Source: Paludibacteraceae bacterium
GTDB lineage: Bacteria; Bacteroidota; Bacteroidia; Bacteroidales; Paludibacteraceae
DNA length: 61,631 nucleotides
Assembly: GCA_017480285.1 (NCBI GenBank)
Contig: JAFVAX010000105.1
Location: forward strand, 1-61,631
Direction of reading: 5' to 3'
The notes under the pieces were generated by a model. It was given only the letters and a program-made list of their open reading frames with translations. It ran no database searches and was not told the DNA's origin. Below are positions 19,024-29,125 of the stretch, piece by piece. Each line of letters begins with the position of its first letter. The first letter of the stretch is position 1. The position numbers were made by a program, and so were the translations under genes.

Positions 19024-19995
19024 ATGACATTAACCATTGTCCTGGCAGTTGTGATATGTATAGCACTGCTTATTTTCTTCTATTATGTACCGTTCCTGCT
19101 ATGGGTATCGGCTATCGTTTCGGGTGTGCATATATCGCTCATTCAGTTGTTCCTAATGCGTATCCGTAAGGTGCCGCCACACAAGATTGTCGATTGCCTT
19201 ATCGAGGCTCACAAAGCCGGACTTCAGGATGTTACGCGCGATGGACTCGAGGCTCACTATCTTGCCGGAGGACACATAGAGCGTGTTGTTCATGCACTCG
19301 TTTCTGCCAACAAGGCAAATTTCGAACTGCCTTTCCAAATGGCTACTGCCATTGACCTTGCCGGTCGTGATGTGTTCGACGCCGTTCAGATGTCGGTTAA
19401 TCCCAAAGTGATTGACACCCCGCCTGTTACGGCTGTTGCCAAAGATGGTATTCAGTTGATAGCCAAGGCTCGTGTAACCGTTCGTGCCAACATTCGCCAA
19501 CTCGTAGGTGGTGCCGGCGAAGATACAGTTCTTGCCCGTGTAGGCGAGGGTATAGTATCGTCAATCGGTTCGTCGGAAAGCCATAAGCAGGTGCTTGAGA
19601 ACCCCGATTCGATAAGCAAACTTGTGCTGCGTAAAGGTCTTGATGCCGGTACTGCTTTTGAGATTCTCTCAATCGATATAGCCGACATTGATGTAGGTAA
19701 GAACATCGGTGCCCAACTGCAGATGGATCAGGCAGAGGCTGACAAGAACATTGCTCAAGCCAAGGCAGAGGAGCGTCGTGCTATGGCTGTGGCTCAAGAG
19801 CAAGAGATGCGTGCCAAAGCCGAAGAGGCCCGTGCGCATGTCGTTGAAGCCGAAGCCGAAGTGCCCAAAGCAATGGCTGAAGCCTTCCGTAATGGCAACC
19901 TCGGAATAATGGACTATTACCGTATGCAGAACATCGAGGCTGACACCGCTATGAGAAATACCATAGGTGGCAGAACTGACGGAAAGAAGAAATGA
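19024..19995 (+). CDS. floA: Flotillin-like protein FloA
   Basis: FloA is a membrane-anchored SPFH-family scaffold of functional membrane microdomains. The 323-residue protein has an N-terminal membrane hairpin (about residues 3-45), then the SPFH region with [36 protein letters not shown]-terminal coiled coil rich in A, E and K (about 235-290) follows, and the end is [29 protein letters not shown]. The family length is about 330. Its usual upstream partner nfeD is displaced to 13627. The stop overlaps the next start (ATGA). Confidence 0.95.
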   Translation: MTLTIVLAVVICIALLIFFYYVPFLLWVSAIVSGVHISLIQLFLMRIRKVPPHKIVDCLIEAHKAGLQDVTRDGLEAHYLAGGHIERVVHALVSANKANFELPFQMATAIDLAGRDVFDAVQMSVNPKVIDTPPVTAVAKDGIQLIAKARVTVRANIRQLVGGAGEDTVLARVGEGIVSSIGSSESHKQVLENPDSISKLVLRKGLDAGTAFEILSIDIADIDVGKNIGAQLQMDQAEADKNIAQAKAEERRAMAVAQEQEMRAKAEEARAHVVEAEAEVPKAMAEAFRNGNLGIMDYYRMQNIEADTAMRNTIGGRTDGKKK

Positions 19996-20765
19996 AATTA
20001 GCCCTGTTTCAATATCCTATTGTCTGGGCTGACAGACAAGCAAATCTTGACTTACTTGAGCAACATCTTGCTGCATTGATCGAAAAGGTCGATGTGGTGA
20101 TGTTGCCTGAGATGTTTACAACCGGTTTTTGCACTTCCCGACCTGATTTGGCAGAACCAACCGACGGACCTACTATGCAGACTGTCAAGCGTTTGTCGGC
20201 TGAGTATGATTGCGCTATAGTAGGCAGTTTCATTTGCGAAAATATGGGTTATCTGTTCAACCGCGGTTTCTTTGCCATGCCCGACGGTAATGTCGTTTAT
20301 GCCGATAAGCGACATCTGTATGCGCATGGTGGCGAGGCAGAGTTTTTCCGTCAGGGAACGGTCAGACCTGCAATAACATTTCGCGGTTGTCGTTTCTGCC
20401 TGCTTATTTGCTACGACCTGCGTTTTCCCGTTTGGAGTCGTAACCGTACAGGCGACGACTATGATGTACTGCTTTATGTAGCCAACTGGCCCAAACAAAG
20501 GATAAAGTTTTGGGACGCTTTGCTTCCTGCCCGTGCAAGTGAAAATCAGTGTGTTGTAGCAGCGGTCAACCCCGTCGGTACGGATGGGTTAGGGTTGCAT
20601 TATACGGGTCATTCCATTGTTTATGACACCCGTTTGGATGTGCTTGCACAGTTGCCGGAAGACACAGCCGGTGTGGCGATTGCGGATATTGATGTAACCG
20701 ATATACATTATTTTCGCCAGCACTCACCGCTTTGGCATGATGCCGACAAATATGAATTTGTTTAA
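19992..20765 (+). CDS. Carbon-nitrogen hydrolase (nitrilase/omega-amidase family)
   Basis: The 257-residue cytoplasmic enzyme keeps the nitrilase-superfamily triad: E40 in [13 protein letters not shown]106 in YADKRHLY and C140 in [10 protein letters not shown]. The length and the CYDLRFPVW motif fit the YafV/omega-amidase type, which hydrolyses alpha-ketoglutaramate and similar amides. The start overlaps the floA stop, so the two are probably translated together. The stop codon TAA lies within the left inverted repeat of the element that follows. Confidence 0.88.
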   Translation: MKLALFQYPIVWADRQANLDLLEQHLAALIEKVDVVMLPEMFTTGFCTSRPDLAEPTDGPTMQTVKRLSAEYDCAIVGSFICENMGYLFNRGFFAMPDGNVVYADKRHLYAHGGEAEFFRQGTVRPAITFRGCRFCLLICYDLRFPVWSRNRTGDDYDVLLYVANWPKQRIKFWDALLPARASENQCVVAAVNPVGTDGLGLHYTGHSIVYDTRLDVLAQLPEDTAGVAIADIDVTDIHYFRQHSPLWHDADKYEFV

Positions 20766-20962
20766 CCCAAATCGGTCATTAGACCGCCAGAGGGTACTTA
20801 TATAAATTTAATTTTTGCTATTTATTTATAGTTTTATTCTTTTTGTCATCTTTTTGCTTTTCGTTCAGTCATTATGCCCGCATAACTCCTTCACTCAAAG
20901 ACAAAAATCTGCTCAAAAATAATATAAACTCTAAATAAATTCTAATGACCGATTTGGGTTAA
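20762..20962. mobile_element. MITE-like element with perfect 22-bp terminal inverted repeats
   Basis: Bases 20762-20783 are the exact reverse complement of 20941-20962; each starts or ends with TTAA followed by CCCAAATCGGTCATTAGA or its complement. The 201-bp element has an AT-rich interior without an ORF. Its left end contains the nitrilase stop codon, and its last base is the A of the recJ ATG. TTAA at both ends could be a target duplication. No transposase with these ends is present in the window. Confidence 0.8.
20814..20845 (+). promoter_or_regulatory. Candidate outward promoter inside the MITE-like element
   Basis: TTTG (20814-20817) and TCTTTTTG (20838-20845) are 20 bp apart; the second box departs from TAnnTTTG at one base. 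It points toward recJ, which has no other promoter-like site upstream. Confidence 0.4.
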
Positions 20963-22683
20963 TGGAAAATCGCATTATCATACAGACACTTACTCCTAAA
21001 CAGCAGACTGTTGCCAAAGCCTTATCTGCCCAAACGGGGCTTGACCTTCTGTCGGCTGAGATGTTAGTGAGGCGAGGCATAACAACCAAACATGAGACTT
21101 ATGCTTATTTTCATCCATCGGTTAAAGATTTGCACGACCCGTTCCTTATGAAGGGTATGGACAGAGCAATAGAGCGAATTGATAATGCTATTTCAGGGAA
21201 AGAGAACATTCTCATATATGGCGACTACGATGTGGACGGCACTACAGCCGTAGCACTCATGTTCTCGTTTCTAAAGAATTTCTATTCCAATCTTGATTAT
21301 TATATCCCCGACAGATATACAGAGGGTTACGGTGTTTCATTTCAGGGTATTGATTATGCCGCCGACAAACATTGCACGCTCATCATTGCCCTTGACTGTG
21401 GTATAAAATCGGTGGATAAAGTGGCGTATGCTAAAGAAAAAGGTATAGATTTCATTGTTTGCGACCATCATAATCCGGGCGAAGACTTGCCTGAGGCTGT
21501 GGCTGTGCTTGATGCCAAACGGGAAGACAATACCTATCCGTATAGGGAGTTAAGCGGTTGTGGGGTAGGTTTTAAGTTAGCGCAAGCCTATCTTTTGAAA
21601 CATAACTTGCCACTTTCGTCGCTCAATCCCTTGTTGCCACTGACGGCAATGAGTATAGCCTCTGACATAGTGCCACTTACAGGCGAGAATCGTATCTTGG
21701 CATATTGGGGACTCAAACAAATCAACAAACAGCCACCGCTTGGTGTGAAAGCCCTTATGGATGTGGCGAGTATCTCCCCGGGCGATTTGAATATCAGCGA
21801 TTTGGTCTATAAGATAGGTCCGCGTATCAACGCATGCGGACGAATTAAGTCGGGTAGGGAGGCGGTGCGTCTGCTCATAACCGACAATGCCGACGAGGCA
21901 CGCTGTTTGAGCGAGACGGTCAATCAACATAACGAAGAGCGACGCGACTTGGACAGTAAGATAACGCAGGAAGCACTTGAACAACTTGCCGCTGACCCGC
22001 AGAACGATAACCTGTTCTCAACAGTGGTATGCGGTAAGCAGTGGCACAAAGGTGTTATCGGCATAGTGGCTTCACGACTTATAGAGACCTATTATCGCCC
22101 CACTATCGTGCTGACTGAGAATGATGGCATAGTGTCGGGTTCGGCTCGCTCTGTCGGAGGCTTCGACCTATATGCCGCTATCGATGCTTGTAGCGACTGT
22201 CTGCTCACATTCGGCGGACATACCTATGCGGCAGGACTATCAATGAAAGCGGAGGACTACCTCGGTTTCAAACAGCGGTTTGAGCAATATGTTGCTACAC
22301 ATATTCTGCCGGAGCAACAACAACCCACCTTGCTTGTGGAGACCGAACTGCAGTTTGCACAGGTTACCCGCTCGTTTTTTATGTGCTTGCAAGCGATGGA
22401 ACCGTTTGGTCCGGACAACGAAAGACCACTATTCTTGACGCGACAGGTACACGATTATCACGCCGGTACGCGTGCGGTTGGCGAAGGCGGAAAGCATCTT
22501 CGCTTGGAGTTGCAAGACCCGTCAATGGGCAGTTTGAAAGGTATAGCTTTCGGCAAAGGTGAGATGGCAGAACCGCTTCGCAAAGGTGCAAAAGCCGATA
22601 TTTGCTACGAATTGCAACCTAACACCTTCAACGGACAAACAACCATACAGATGATGGTGCAAGACATTAGAATAAATAATTGA
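20962..22683 (+). CDS. recJ: Single-stranded-DNA-specific exonuclease RecJ
   Basis: RecJ degrades single-stranded DNA 5' to 3' in recombination and mismatch repair. The 573-residue protein carries the DHH-phosphoesterase motifs: YGDYDVDGTTA (about 93-103), ALDCGIK and VCDHHNPG. The DHHA1 part is RSVGGFDLYAAIDAC...FGGHTYAAG. A C-terminal OB-like domain follows. The ATG at 20962 begins on the last base of the inverted repeat of the upstream element, so that insertion defines its leader. Confidence 0.95.
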   Translation: MENRIIIQTLTPKQQTVAKALSAQTGLDLLSAEMLVRRGITTKHETYAYFHPSVKDLHDPFLMKGMDRAIERIDNAISGKENILIYGDYDVDGTTAVALMFSFLKNFYSNLDYYIPDRYTEGYGVSFQGIDYAADKHCTLIIALDCGIKSVDKVAYAKEKGIDFIVCDHHNPGEDLPEAVAVLDAKREDNTYPYRELSGCGVGFKLAQAYLLKHNLPLSSLNPLLPLTAMSIASDIVPLTGENRILAYWGLKQINKQPPLGVKALMDVASISPGDLNISDLVYKIGPRINACGRIKSGREAVRLLITDNADEARCLSETVNQHNEERRDLDSKITQEALEQLAADPQNDNLFSTVVCGKQWHKGVIGIVASRLIETYYRPTIVLTENDGIVSGSARSVGGFDLYAAIDACSDCLLTFGGHTYAAGLSMKAEDYLGFKQRFEQYVATHILPEQQQPTLLVETELQFAQVTRSFFMCLQAMEPFGPDNERPLFLTRQVHDYHAGTRAVGEGGKHLRLELQDPSMGSLKGIAFGKGEMAEPLRKGAKADICYELQPNTFNGQTTIQMMVQDIRINN

Positions 22684-22701
22684 TATTATAAAAAATATAA
22701 T

Positions 22702-23295
22702 ATGTTTTCAGAGAGAGACCAGAAGTCGCCAAAACAAAGGCGCGGAAGTATTGAAGTTGTCTGCGGGAGTATGTTCTCCGGCAAGACAGAGGAACTTATT
22801 CGTCGTATGAAACGCGCGCAGTTTGCCAAGCAGAAAGTGGAGATTTTCAAACCTGCTATCGATGTGCGCTATTCAGAAGAGGATGTGGTGTCGCACGACC
22901 GTAATGTCATTCCGTCAACACCGGTTGAGCATTCGCAGAACATTCTGCTTTTGGCAGACGATGTAGAGGTTGTAGGTATTGATGAGGCTCAATTCTTCGA
23001 TATGGGTATAGTGGATGTCTGCACGGAACTTGCATCTCGCGGTGTGCGTGTTATCATAGCCGGTTTGGACATGGACTATCAGGGTGTGCCCTTTGGTCCG
23101 ATGCCCTCGCTTATGGCTATTGCCGACGATGTATATAAGACTCACGCTATTTGCGTTCATTGTGGCGAATTGGCGTATGTGTCTCACCGTCTGGTAGATA
23201 ACTCGCGCCGTGTACTACTGGGTGAGACAGAGTCCTACGAACCCATCTGTCGCGAGTGTTTTGAGAAAGTAAAAAAAGGAATCCCGCTTAGTTGA
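22702..23295 (+). CDS. tdk: Thymidine kinase (type II)
   Basis: The enzyme phosphorylates thymidine with ATP in nucleotide salvage. The P-loop GSMFSGKT is at residues 22-29 and the DEAQFF motif near residue 95. The lasso region with YEPICRECF and the pair CVHCG form the structural zinc site. At 197 residues it is of usual length. It follows recJ by 18 bp. The downstream spacer is made of AATTGTGAATTGTAAATTG-type repeats. Confidence 0.95.
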   Translation: MFSERDQKSPKQRRGSIEVVCGSMFSGKTEELIRRMKRAQFAKQKVEIFKPAIDVRYSEEDVVSHDRNVIPSTPVEHSQNILLLADDVEVVGIDEAQFFDMGIVDVCTELASRGVRVIIAGLDMDYQGVPFGPMPSLMAIADDVYKTHAICVHCGELAYVSHRLVDNSRRVLLGETESYEPICRECFEKVKKGIPLS

Positions 23296-23334
23296 AATTG
23301 TGAATTGTGAATTGTAAATTGTGAATAGTAAATT
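23294..23334 (+). repeat. AATTGTGAATTG-type spacer repeat
   Basis: The spacer after the tdk stop consists of imperfect 9-10 bp units (AAATTGTGAATTGTGAATTG and variants). The same vocabulary fills the serC-serA spacer at 46537-46570 in coding orientation. Confidence 0.6.
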
Positions 23335-24429
23335 ATGTCAAGTCAGCCTTTTAATTTAGATCGTACAGTGAGGTTATGTATCTCACTTGCAGTTGTCGCA
23401 TTCCTGCTATATATGACGCAACGGTTGAGCGGTGTGCTTGTGCCTTTCGTGATATCGTGGTTTCTTGCATACCTTATCAATCCTATTGTCAATTTCTTTC
23501 AGTACAAAGTAAAAATCAAAAACAGAGTAGCCGCTGTCATAATAACAATAGTGTTGCTCTTTGTTGTTGTCGGTCTTTTGATATGGGGTTTGGCAACTCC
23601 AATCTCGCGCGAGGCGTTGCGAATGGCGTCTCTGGTAGGTAATTATGTCAATTCGCTGGAAACGAGCGGCTTTTTACCGGAAGCTTGGCAGGCATCACTT
23701 AAACAATGGCTCAATGAATTAGATTGGGCAACGATGTTCACTTCGGGTACTATAAGTGCCGCTTGGGATAAGGTATCGCCATATCTCGGAGGTATGATTG
23801 GCGGGAGTATGAGTTTCTTGAGCAGTCTGTTGGTGGGTGCCATTATAGTGTTGTATCTTATTTTTATACTTATTGACTTCGACGATATGGCAGAAGGACT
23901 GATAAATGTTGTTCCGCCTAAGTATCGCAAACAAGTAAGTGAAGTGTTTTCCGACCTTAAAAACGGTATGAGCAAGTATTTCCGCAGTCAGGCACTCATA
24001 GCAATGACCGTTGGTGTGCTTTTCGCTATAGGTTTTGCTATTATGCGCCTGCCGCTTGCTATTGTTGTTGGTCTGCTTATCGGACTGTTTAATATGGTGC
24101 CCTACTTGCAGGGTGTGGGTATTCCTATTTGTATGGTTTTAGGCTTGTTGCAGTCGTTTGAGACAGGTACGGCTTATTGGATCATACTGCTTGAGATTTT
24201 GGCTGTCTTTGCTGTTGTGCAAGCCATCCAAGAGGCAGTTTTGAACCCGCTTATTATGGGCAACACGCTTGGAATGAAGCCTGCTCTGATGTTGCTCTCG
24301 CTTTCTATTTTCGGTTCACTGTTCGGAGTGGTGGGAATGATTATTGCTTTGCCACTGACAACAGTCATTATTTCCTACTACAAGCGTTATATTCTTAAAG
24401 AAGAAACACCTGACATTAAGAAGGAATAG
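23335..24429 (+). CDS. AI-2E family transporter (PerM/YtvI-like permease)
   Basis: The 364-residue inner-membrane protein has about seven to eight hydrophobic segments: two near the N-terminus, one near 60-80, and the rest from about 155 to 345. The segment IVVGLLIGLFNMVPYLQGVGIPI is close to the family motif. Members export or exchange varied small molecules, and some act as sodium/proton antiporters. The family name does not prove autoinducer transport. It lies 6 bp before priA. Confidence 0.85.
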   Translation: MSSQPFNLDRTVRLCISLAVVAFLLYMTQRLSGVLVPFVISWFLAYLINPIVNFFQYKVKIKNRVAAVIITIVLLFVVVGLLIWGLATPISREALRMASLVGNYVNSLETSGFLPEAWQASLKQWLNELDWATMFTSGTISAAWDKVSPYLGGMIGGSMSFLSSLLVGAIIVLYLIFILIDFDDMAEGLINVVPPKYRKQVSEVFSDLKNGMSKYFRSQALIAMTVGVLFAIGFAIMRLPLAIVVGLLIGLFNMVPYLQGVGIPICMVLGLLQSFETGTAYWIILLEILAVFAVVQAIQEAVLNPLIMGNTLGMKPALMLLSLSIFGSLFGVVGMIIALPLTTVIISYYKRYILKEETPDIKKE

Positions 24430-24435
24430 CCGATT

Positions 24436-26892
24436 ATGACAGCAGACATTGTTCTTCCTTTGGCTTTTGAGGGTACGCTGACCTATCGTGTTCCCGCTTC
24501 TGTTGAGCAGCAGATACAAGTGGGAATGCGTGTTATAGTGCCTATCGGGAAGAAGAAACTGCAGACCGGCATTGTTCTCTCTTTACAGGAAACCGACCGT
24601 CAGACCGGATTCGAAATAAAGGAGTTGATATGTCTGTTGGACGACAAACCGATGGTGCTTCCATCGCAACTAAAACTATGGCAGTGGGTGGCTGACTATT
24701 ATATGTGCACTTTGGGTGAAGTGATGAAAGCCGCTCTGCCGGCGGTGCTTAAACTTGAAAGCGAGACACATATCTGCCTGAACGAAGATTTTGAGGCAGA
24801 GCAGGGACAACTCTCTCCAACACAGGAAAAGATTCTTGATATCTTGAACGATGGTAAAGAACATTCAATCAGTGAGATAGAAAAAACTCTGTCGCTCAAA
24901 TCGGCATTACCGCAACTCAACAAACTGCTACTTATGGGTGCGCTCCGTATGTCGGAGTATGTGGCTGACAAACAGCGCAACAGGTTTGTTTTGTATGTGT
25001 CTTTAACGGAGCAATATCGCTCGCAAAATGCTCTACAGCAACTCTATACCCAACTTCAAAAAGCCCCAAAACAGCAATTGCTTTTGTCAAGATATTTGGA
25101 GAAAGTGCGTTTTGGTGGGGGCAAGGAAAAACTGCTTGTTGCTCAGGCAGACCTGCTTCAGGCAACAGGTGCGGATAAGGCAGTCTTGAATGTGATGATA
25201 AAAAAAGGTGTCTTTCAGGTTGAAAAACAAGTGATTGACCGTCTTGTCATTACAGATGCCGACACTCAGCCCGGCAATCCGCTTAATCAGGAACAAGCAG
25301 TTGCATATCAGCAGATTCTTGAACATTGGAAACAGAAAGACATCGTGCTTCTACACGGGGTTACATCGTCGGGCAAAACGGAGGTTTATATAAAACTTAT
25401 TTCCGATGCCTTACAACAAGGCAAGCAGGCACTTTTTCTCGTACCTGAGATAGCGCTTACCACTCAACTGACCGACCGCCTGAGGCTTGTTTTCGGCTCG
25501 CGTCTTGGCGTTTATCACTCGCGTTTTTCCGACCAAGAGAGGGCAGAGGTGTATAGGCATCTCGCTTTGGACGATAAATATGATGTCCTGATAGGTGTTC
25601 GCTCGTCAGTTCTGTTGCCGTTTAAGCGCTTGGGACTTGTCATTGTTGATGAGGAGCACGACCAAAGTTACAAGCAGCAGGAACCGCAACCGCATTACCA
25701 CGCCCGCAATGTGGCAATGATGCTCGCCCGCCAGTCGTCTGCCAAAGTATTGCTCGGCTCTGCCACACCATCGGTCGAGAGTTATTTCTATGCCGCATCA
25801 GGCAAATACGGACTTGTCAGTCTTACAAGGCGTTACAAGGACTTGCCACTGCCTCAGGTCAGGCTCATAGATATGAAACTTCAGCGACATCGCAAAGAGG
25901 TAGTCGGGCATTTTGCGGACCCTTCCATCGAGACGATAAAAAACGAAACCGAAAAAGGCAGACAGGTTATAGTCTTTCAAAATCGTCGCGGCTATGCCCC
26001 GTACATTGAATGTCCCGACTGCGCTTTTGTGCCGAAATGTGTGAACTGCGATGTCAGTCTGACGCTGCATAAGTGGCACCGAGTGTTGCAATGCCATTAT
26101 TGTGGCTATACTATCCCTTTGCCGTCAGAGTGCCCGAACTGCCATTCCAAAAAGTTGAGAGACTGCGGTGTGGGTACAGAAAAGATCGAAGACGAACTTC
26201 AGCAGGCTTTGCCGTCGCTTCGTTTGGCGCGTATGGACCTTGATACAACAAGACGCAAGAGTGCTTATGAGATGCTTATTCAACGCTTTGAGAAACACGA
26301 GGTAGATGTGCTTATAGGCACGCAGATGGTTACTAAAGGTCTGCATTTCAACGATGTGAGTACGGTTGTGGTTGTCAATGCCGATACGCAACTCTATCAG
26401 CCCGATTTTCGCAGTTACGAGCGGGCTTTTCAGATGCTTGAGCAGGTGAGCGGGCGCGCAGGCAGAAACGGCGAGGGGAAAGTGCTGGTACAGACTTCAA
26501 ATCCCGAACACGCTGTTTTCAAGGCTCTTACGGAGCACGACTATATGCAGATTTTCCGGTCGCAAATAAAAGAACGACAGGACTTTAAGTACCCGCCGTT
26601 CTATAAGCTTATCAGTGTTTATGTGAAACATAAAGAACTCAAAAATGTCGAGCAACTGTCGCTTGAACTGCAAGCCGTTCTAAAGAAAATCTTTACTCAC
26701 CGTTGTTCGAAAGTTATCGTTCCTGCTGTCAGCCGTACGCAAAACATGTATATCCGCCAGATAATGCTCAAGATTGAGACGACCGCATCATTTGAGCAAG
26801 CCAAACTGAGACTCAAAGAGCAAATAGACTTCTTCCTTAAAATTCCGGTTGGCAAGGGTGGAAGCATCATTGTTGATGTTGACCCTTACTGA
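24436..26892 (+). CDS. priA: Primosomal protein N' (replication restart helicase PriA)
   Basis: PriA reloads the replicative helicase at stalled forks. The 818-residue protein has an N-terminal DNA-binding domain. The helicase core has Walker [15 protein letters not shown] and the DEEH box [12 protein letters not shown]. Zinc-binding cysteines lie in [13 protein letters not shown]...CHYCG...CPNCHS, and motif VI is QVSGRAGR. Its last 26 bp overlap the end of the convergent pepT gene. Confidence 0.96.
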   Translation: MTADIVLPLAFEGTLTYRVPASVEQQIQVGMRVIVPIGKKKLQTGIVLSLQETDRQTGFEIKELICLLDDKPMVLPSQLKLWQWVADYYMCTLGEVMKAALPAVLKLESETHICLNEDFEAEQGQLSPTQEKILDILNDGKEHSISEIEKTLSLKSALPQLNKLLLMGALRMSEYVADKQRNRFVLYVSLTEQYRSQNALQQLYTQLQKAPKQQLLLSRYLEKVRFGGGKEKLLVAQADLLQATGADKAVLNVMIKKGVFQVEKQVIDRLVITDADTQPGNPLNQEQAVAYQQILEHWKQKDIVLLHGVTSSGKTEVYIKLISDALQQGKQALFLVPEIALTTQLTDRLRLVFGSRLGVYHSRFSDQERAEVYRHLALDDKYDVLIGVRSSVLLPFKRLGLVIVDEEHDQSYKQQEPQPHYHARNVAMMLARQSSAKVLLGSATPSVESYFYAASGKYGLVSLTRRYKDLPLPQVRLIDMKLQRHRKEVVGHFADPSIETIKNETEKGRQVIVFQNRRGYAPYIECPDCAFVPKCVNCDVSLTLHKWHRVLQCHYCGYTIPLPSECPNCHSKKLRDCGVGTEKIEDELQQALPSLRLARMDLDTTRRKSAYEMLIQRFEKHEVDVLIGTQMVTKGLHFNDVSTVVVVNADTQLYQPDFRSYERAFQMLEQVSGRAGRNGEGKVLVQTSNPEHAVFKALTEHDYMQIFRSQIKERQDFKYPPFYKLISVYVKHKELKNVEQLSLELQAVLKKIFTHRCSKVIVPAVSRTQNMYIRQIMLKIETTASFEQAKLRLKEQIDFFLKIPVGKGGSIIVDVDPY

Positions 26893-28102
26893 CAATCTCT
26901 ATAATTTTCAGCACAACCTGCATTGCTTTCTGTAGCGAAGGCACGGGCAGATACTCGAATCTTGAGTGGAAGTTCTCGCCACCGGCAAAGATGTTGGGGC
27001 AGGGCAGTCCTTCAAAACTCAGTCGGGCACCATCTGTTCCGCCACGGATAGGTTGAATCTTTGGTGTAATGTCAAGGTCGTACATGGCCTGCTCAACCAA
27101 CTCAACTATATGTTTGACGGGTTCAACCTTCTCGCGCATGTTGTAGTATTGGTCCTTGAGAATGATCTCTGCAGTGTTATCGCCATACTCACGATTAACT
27201 TTCCTTACCAAATGCTCCATCTCGCGTTTGCGACTCTCGAAACGATGACGGTCGTGGTCGCGAATGATATAATGAAGTGTTGTCTCTTCAACCGTACCTT
27301 GCATACCTACAAGATGATAGAAGCCTTCATAGCCTTGTGTATGTTCAGGTGTTTCCCAACGGGGCAGTGTAGCCGCCAACTGATATGCTATACGCATTGA
27401 ATTGAGCATCTTATGGTAAGCAGAACCCGGATGGACATTTACGCCATGTACTATTATCTTGCAACTTGCAGCGTTGAAATTCTCGTACTCCAGTTCGCCT
27501 ATGGCACCGCCATCCATCGTATAAGCCCAGTCGGCACCGAATTTCTTCACATCAAAGAAGTCGGCACCGCGACCTATCTCTTCGTCAGGCGTGAAGCCGA
27601 TGCGTATCTTGCCGTGCTCAATCTCAGGGTGAGAGAGCAGGTGTTCCATGGCTGTAACTATCTCAGCCACACCGGCTTTGTCGTCCGCACCAAGAAGGGT
27701 CTTGCCATTGGTAACGATGATGTCCTGACCAATGTACCGTTTGAGTTCGGGATATTGCTCTACTCGCAAAACTATGTTTTCTTTGGCGTTGAGCAAGATG
27801 TCTCTGCCTTCGTAACTGCGAACGATACGCGGTTGGACATCTTTGCCTGAAGCATCGGGCGAAGTGTCTAAATGCGCTATAAAACCGATGGTCGGCAGAG
27901 GCTTGTCTGTGTTCGACGGAAGAGTTGCCATAATGTAGCCACGCTCGTCTAAATCAACATCCTGCATACCTATTGCTCTAAGTTCGTCGGCAAGGAAACG
28001 CGCAAACACGAGTTGTTCGGGAGTAGAAGGGGTTTGCGAAGAATTTTCATCAGAAGTAGTGTGGAAACTTACATACTTCAAAAAGCGTTCAACTATATCC
28101 AT
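26867..28102 (-). CDS. pepT: Peptidase T (tripeptide aminopeptidase)
   Basis: PepT is a cytosolic dizinc M20 peptidase that removes the N-terminal residue of tripeptides. In its 411 residues the metal-site motifs are [53 protein letters not shown] and [10 protein letters not shown]. The gene converges with priA and overlaps its end. It has a strong promoter (28169-28138) that shares a TTTGCAAA core with the divergent ftsB promoter. Confidence 0.95.
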   Translation of the reverse strand: MDIVERFLKYVSFHTTSDENSSQTPSTPEQLVFARFLADELRAIGMQDVDLDERGYIMATLPSNTDKPLPTIGFIAHLDTSPDASGKDVQPRIVRSYEGRDILLNAKENIVLRVEQYPELKRYIGQDIIVTNGKTLLGADDKAGVAEIVTAMEHLLSHPEIEHGKIRIGFTPDEEIGRGADFFDVKKFGADWAYTMDGGAIGELEYENFNAASCKIIVHGVNVHPGSAYHKMLNSMRIAYQLAATLPRWETPEHTQGYEGFYHLVGMQGTVEETTLHYIIRDHDRHRFESRKREMEHLVRKVNREYGDNTAEIILKDQYYNMREKVEPVKHIVELVEQAMYDLDITPKIQPIRGGTDGARLSFEGLPCPNIFAGGENFHSRFEYLPVPSLQKAMQVVLKIIEIVSKGQHQQ

Positions 28103-28137
28103 AATGCAAAATCTTTATTGTTGGAATGATAACAACG

Positions 28138-28169
28138 CAAATTTACAATTAAAAAATCATTTTTGCAAA
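28138..28169 (-). promoter_or_regulatory. Promoter of pepT
   Basis: On the minus strand TTTG (28169-28166) is followed after 20 bp by TAAATTTG (28145-28138). The upstream box abuts the TTTG of the ftsB promoter, forming TTTGCAAA. Confidence 0.72.
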
Positions 28170-28193
28170 TTAAGCGAAAAAAATGTATCTTTG
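28162..28193 (+). promoter_or_regulatory. Promoter of the ftsB-like gene
   Basis: TTTG (28162-28165) and TATCTTTG (28186-28193) are 20 bp apart, matching the consensus. The start codon I prefer for the gene (28223) is 30 bp downstream, which rules out the in-frame start at 28163. Confidence 0.75.
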
Positions 28194-28222
28194 TAGAGAT
28201 TTTTGCAAAAAAAGTGTTTTAT

Positions 28223-28546
28223 ATGTTTTCTTTTTTCAAGGATATTGACCGCGAGGCTGTTTTTGAGTGGCTTAAGCGTGTGTTGTGGAACAGATATGCC
28301 ATTGTTGTTATAGGTTTTCTTATAACTGTAATGTTTGTTGGCAACCACACTGTTTTTTACTTGCATAGAAAAAATCGTGAGATAAAAGAATTACAAAAGG
28401 AACTGCGCGATTACAAACAGCAAACAGAATACTATAAACAGGCTCTCAAGCAACTCGGCGACAGCGAGCCGAGCATCGAACGCTACGCACGCGAACACTA
28501 TTTCATGCACGCTGACAACGAAGATGTTTATGTTATTGAAGAATGA
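28223..28546 (+). CDS. ftsB: FtsB/DivIC-like septum formation initiator
   Basis: The 107-residue protein has a short cytoplasmic segment, one membrane helix (about residues 27-47, IVVIGFLITVMFVG), then a periplasmic coiled coil (about 50-85, rich in K, E, L and Q). It ends in IERYAREHYFMHADNEDVYVIEE, the conserved tail of DivIC/FtsB proteins. These proteins link FtsL and FtsQ in the divisome. I chose ATG 28223 because the in-frame start at 28163 lies within the promoter. Confidence 0.88.
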   Translation: MFSFFKDIDREAVFEWLKRVLWNRYAIVVIGFLITVMFVGNHTVFYLHRKNREIKELQKELRDYKQQTEYYKQALKQLGDSEPSIERYAREHYFMHADNEDVYVIEE

Positions 28547-28561
28547 GTACAATTTACCCTC

Positions 28562-28582
28562 ATCCTGAACTTGTTTCAGGAT
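28562..28582. repeat. REP-like palindrome, CTTGT loop
   Basis: ATCCTGAA (28562-28569) pairs with TTCAGGAT (28575-28582) around CTTGT. It has the same loop and flanks as the copy at 10132 but a different stem with compensating changes. Confidence 0.75.
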
Positions 28583-28592
28583 CTTATATTGA

Positions 28593-28676
28593 GATTCTGA
28601 CCTTCGTCAGAATGAGGGTGAGATTCTGACCTTCGTCAGAATGAGGGTGAGATTCTGACCTTCGTCAGAATGAGGA
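28593..28676 (+). repeat. Three tandem 29-bp units each with a palindrome
   Basis: The unit starts at 28593, 28622 and 28651; the third is shortened. Each contains ATTCTGAC-CTTC-GTCAGAAT, a perfect 8-bp stem, followed by GAGGGTGA. It is the minus-strand form of the palindrome at 12517, with one base pair changed. Confidence 0.88.
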
Positions 28677-28694
28677 TTAATACTTTTTTACTAT

Positions 28695-29024
28695 ATGAAT
28701 AGGTTTCATACATATTGGATTTTGGTTTTCGGCATTTTGCTTATTGCCGGAGCAGTAGTAAGTTTTTTTGAACCTTTCGTGGGTTCGTGGTTGTTTGCCG
28801 CCGGAACGGCATTGGCGGGAGGGCAGGCTTTTGTATTTGCATTGCAAAACCGAACAGACGATAAGCGTGAGAGTCGCTTGCTGAGACTTAATTTTCTGGC
28901 TACGCTTTTTCTTGTCGGTGCCACTTTTATGCTCTTCAGTAATATGAGCGGATGGATAGTGCTCGTGCTTATTTATGCCGTCATTGTCTTTTTCCTTAGT
29001 TTTCGCGGAAAAAAACAAAAATAA
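28695..29024 (+). CDS. Small membrane protein of unknown function
   Basis: The 109-residue protein has three to four hydrophobic segments (about 8-28, 33-51, 67-83 and 86-103) and a basic C-terminus, GKKQK. It looks like a conserved inner-membrane protein of Bacteroidetes. I recognise no domain. The start follows the 29-bp repeat array. Confidence 0.65.
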   Translation: MNRFHTYWILVFGILLIAGAVVSFFEPFVGSWLFAAGTALAGGQAFVFALQNRTDDKRESRLLRLNFLATLFLVGATFMLFSNMSGWIVLVLIYAVIVFFLSFRGKKQK

Positions 29025-29052
29025 CTATAGTTTGAATATACTATAACATTTA

Positions 29053-29084
29053 TTTGCAAATAAAGAAAAAAATATGTATATTTG
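29053..29084 (+). promoter_or_regulatory. Promoter upstream of 29126
   Basis: TTTG (29053-29056) and TATATTTG (29077-29084) are 20 bp apart. The start codon is 41 bp downstream. It probably drives the gene at 29126 and the acyl-CoA ligase after it. Confidence 0.73.
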
Positions 29085-29125
29085 CACGATATTCCGTAAA
29101 AAAATAACATATTAAAACTATAAAT

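Noticed and set aside
20762..20962. Relative of eukaryotic piggyBac (TTAACCC ends)
   Set aside because: Only seven end bases agree, which is not evidence of homology. I kept only the neutral term MITE-like.
28163..28222. Longer start for the ftsB-like gene
   Set aside because: The extra codons lie within a consensus promoter, so they are unlikely to be in the mRNA.
28593..28676. CRISPR-like array
   Set aside because: The 29-bp units are directly adjacent with no spacers, and there is no cas gene nearby. It is a tandem palindrome repeat.
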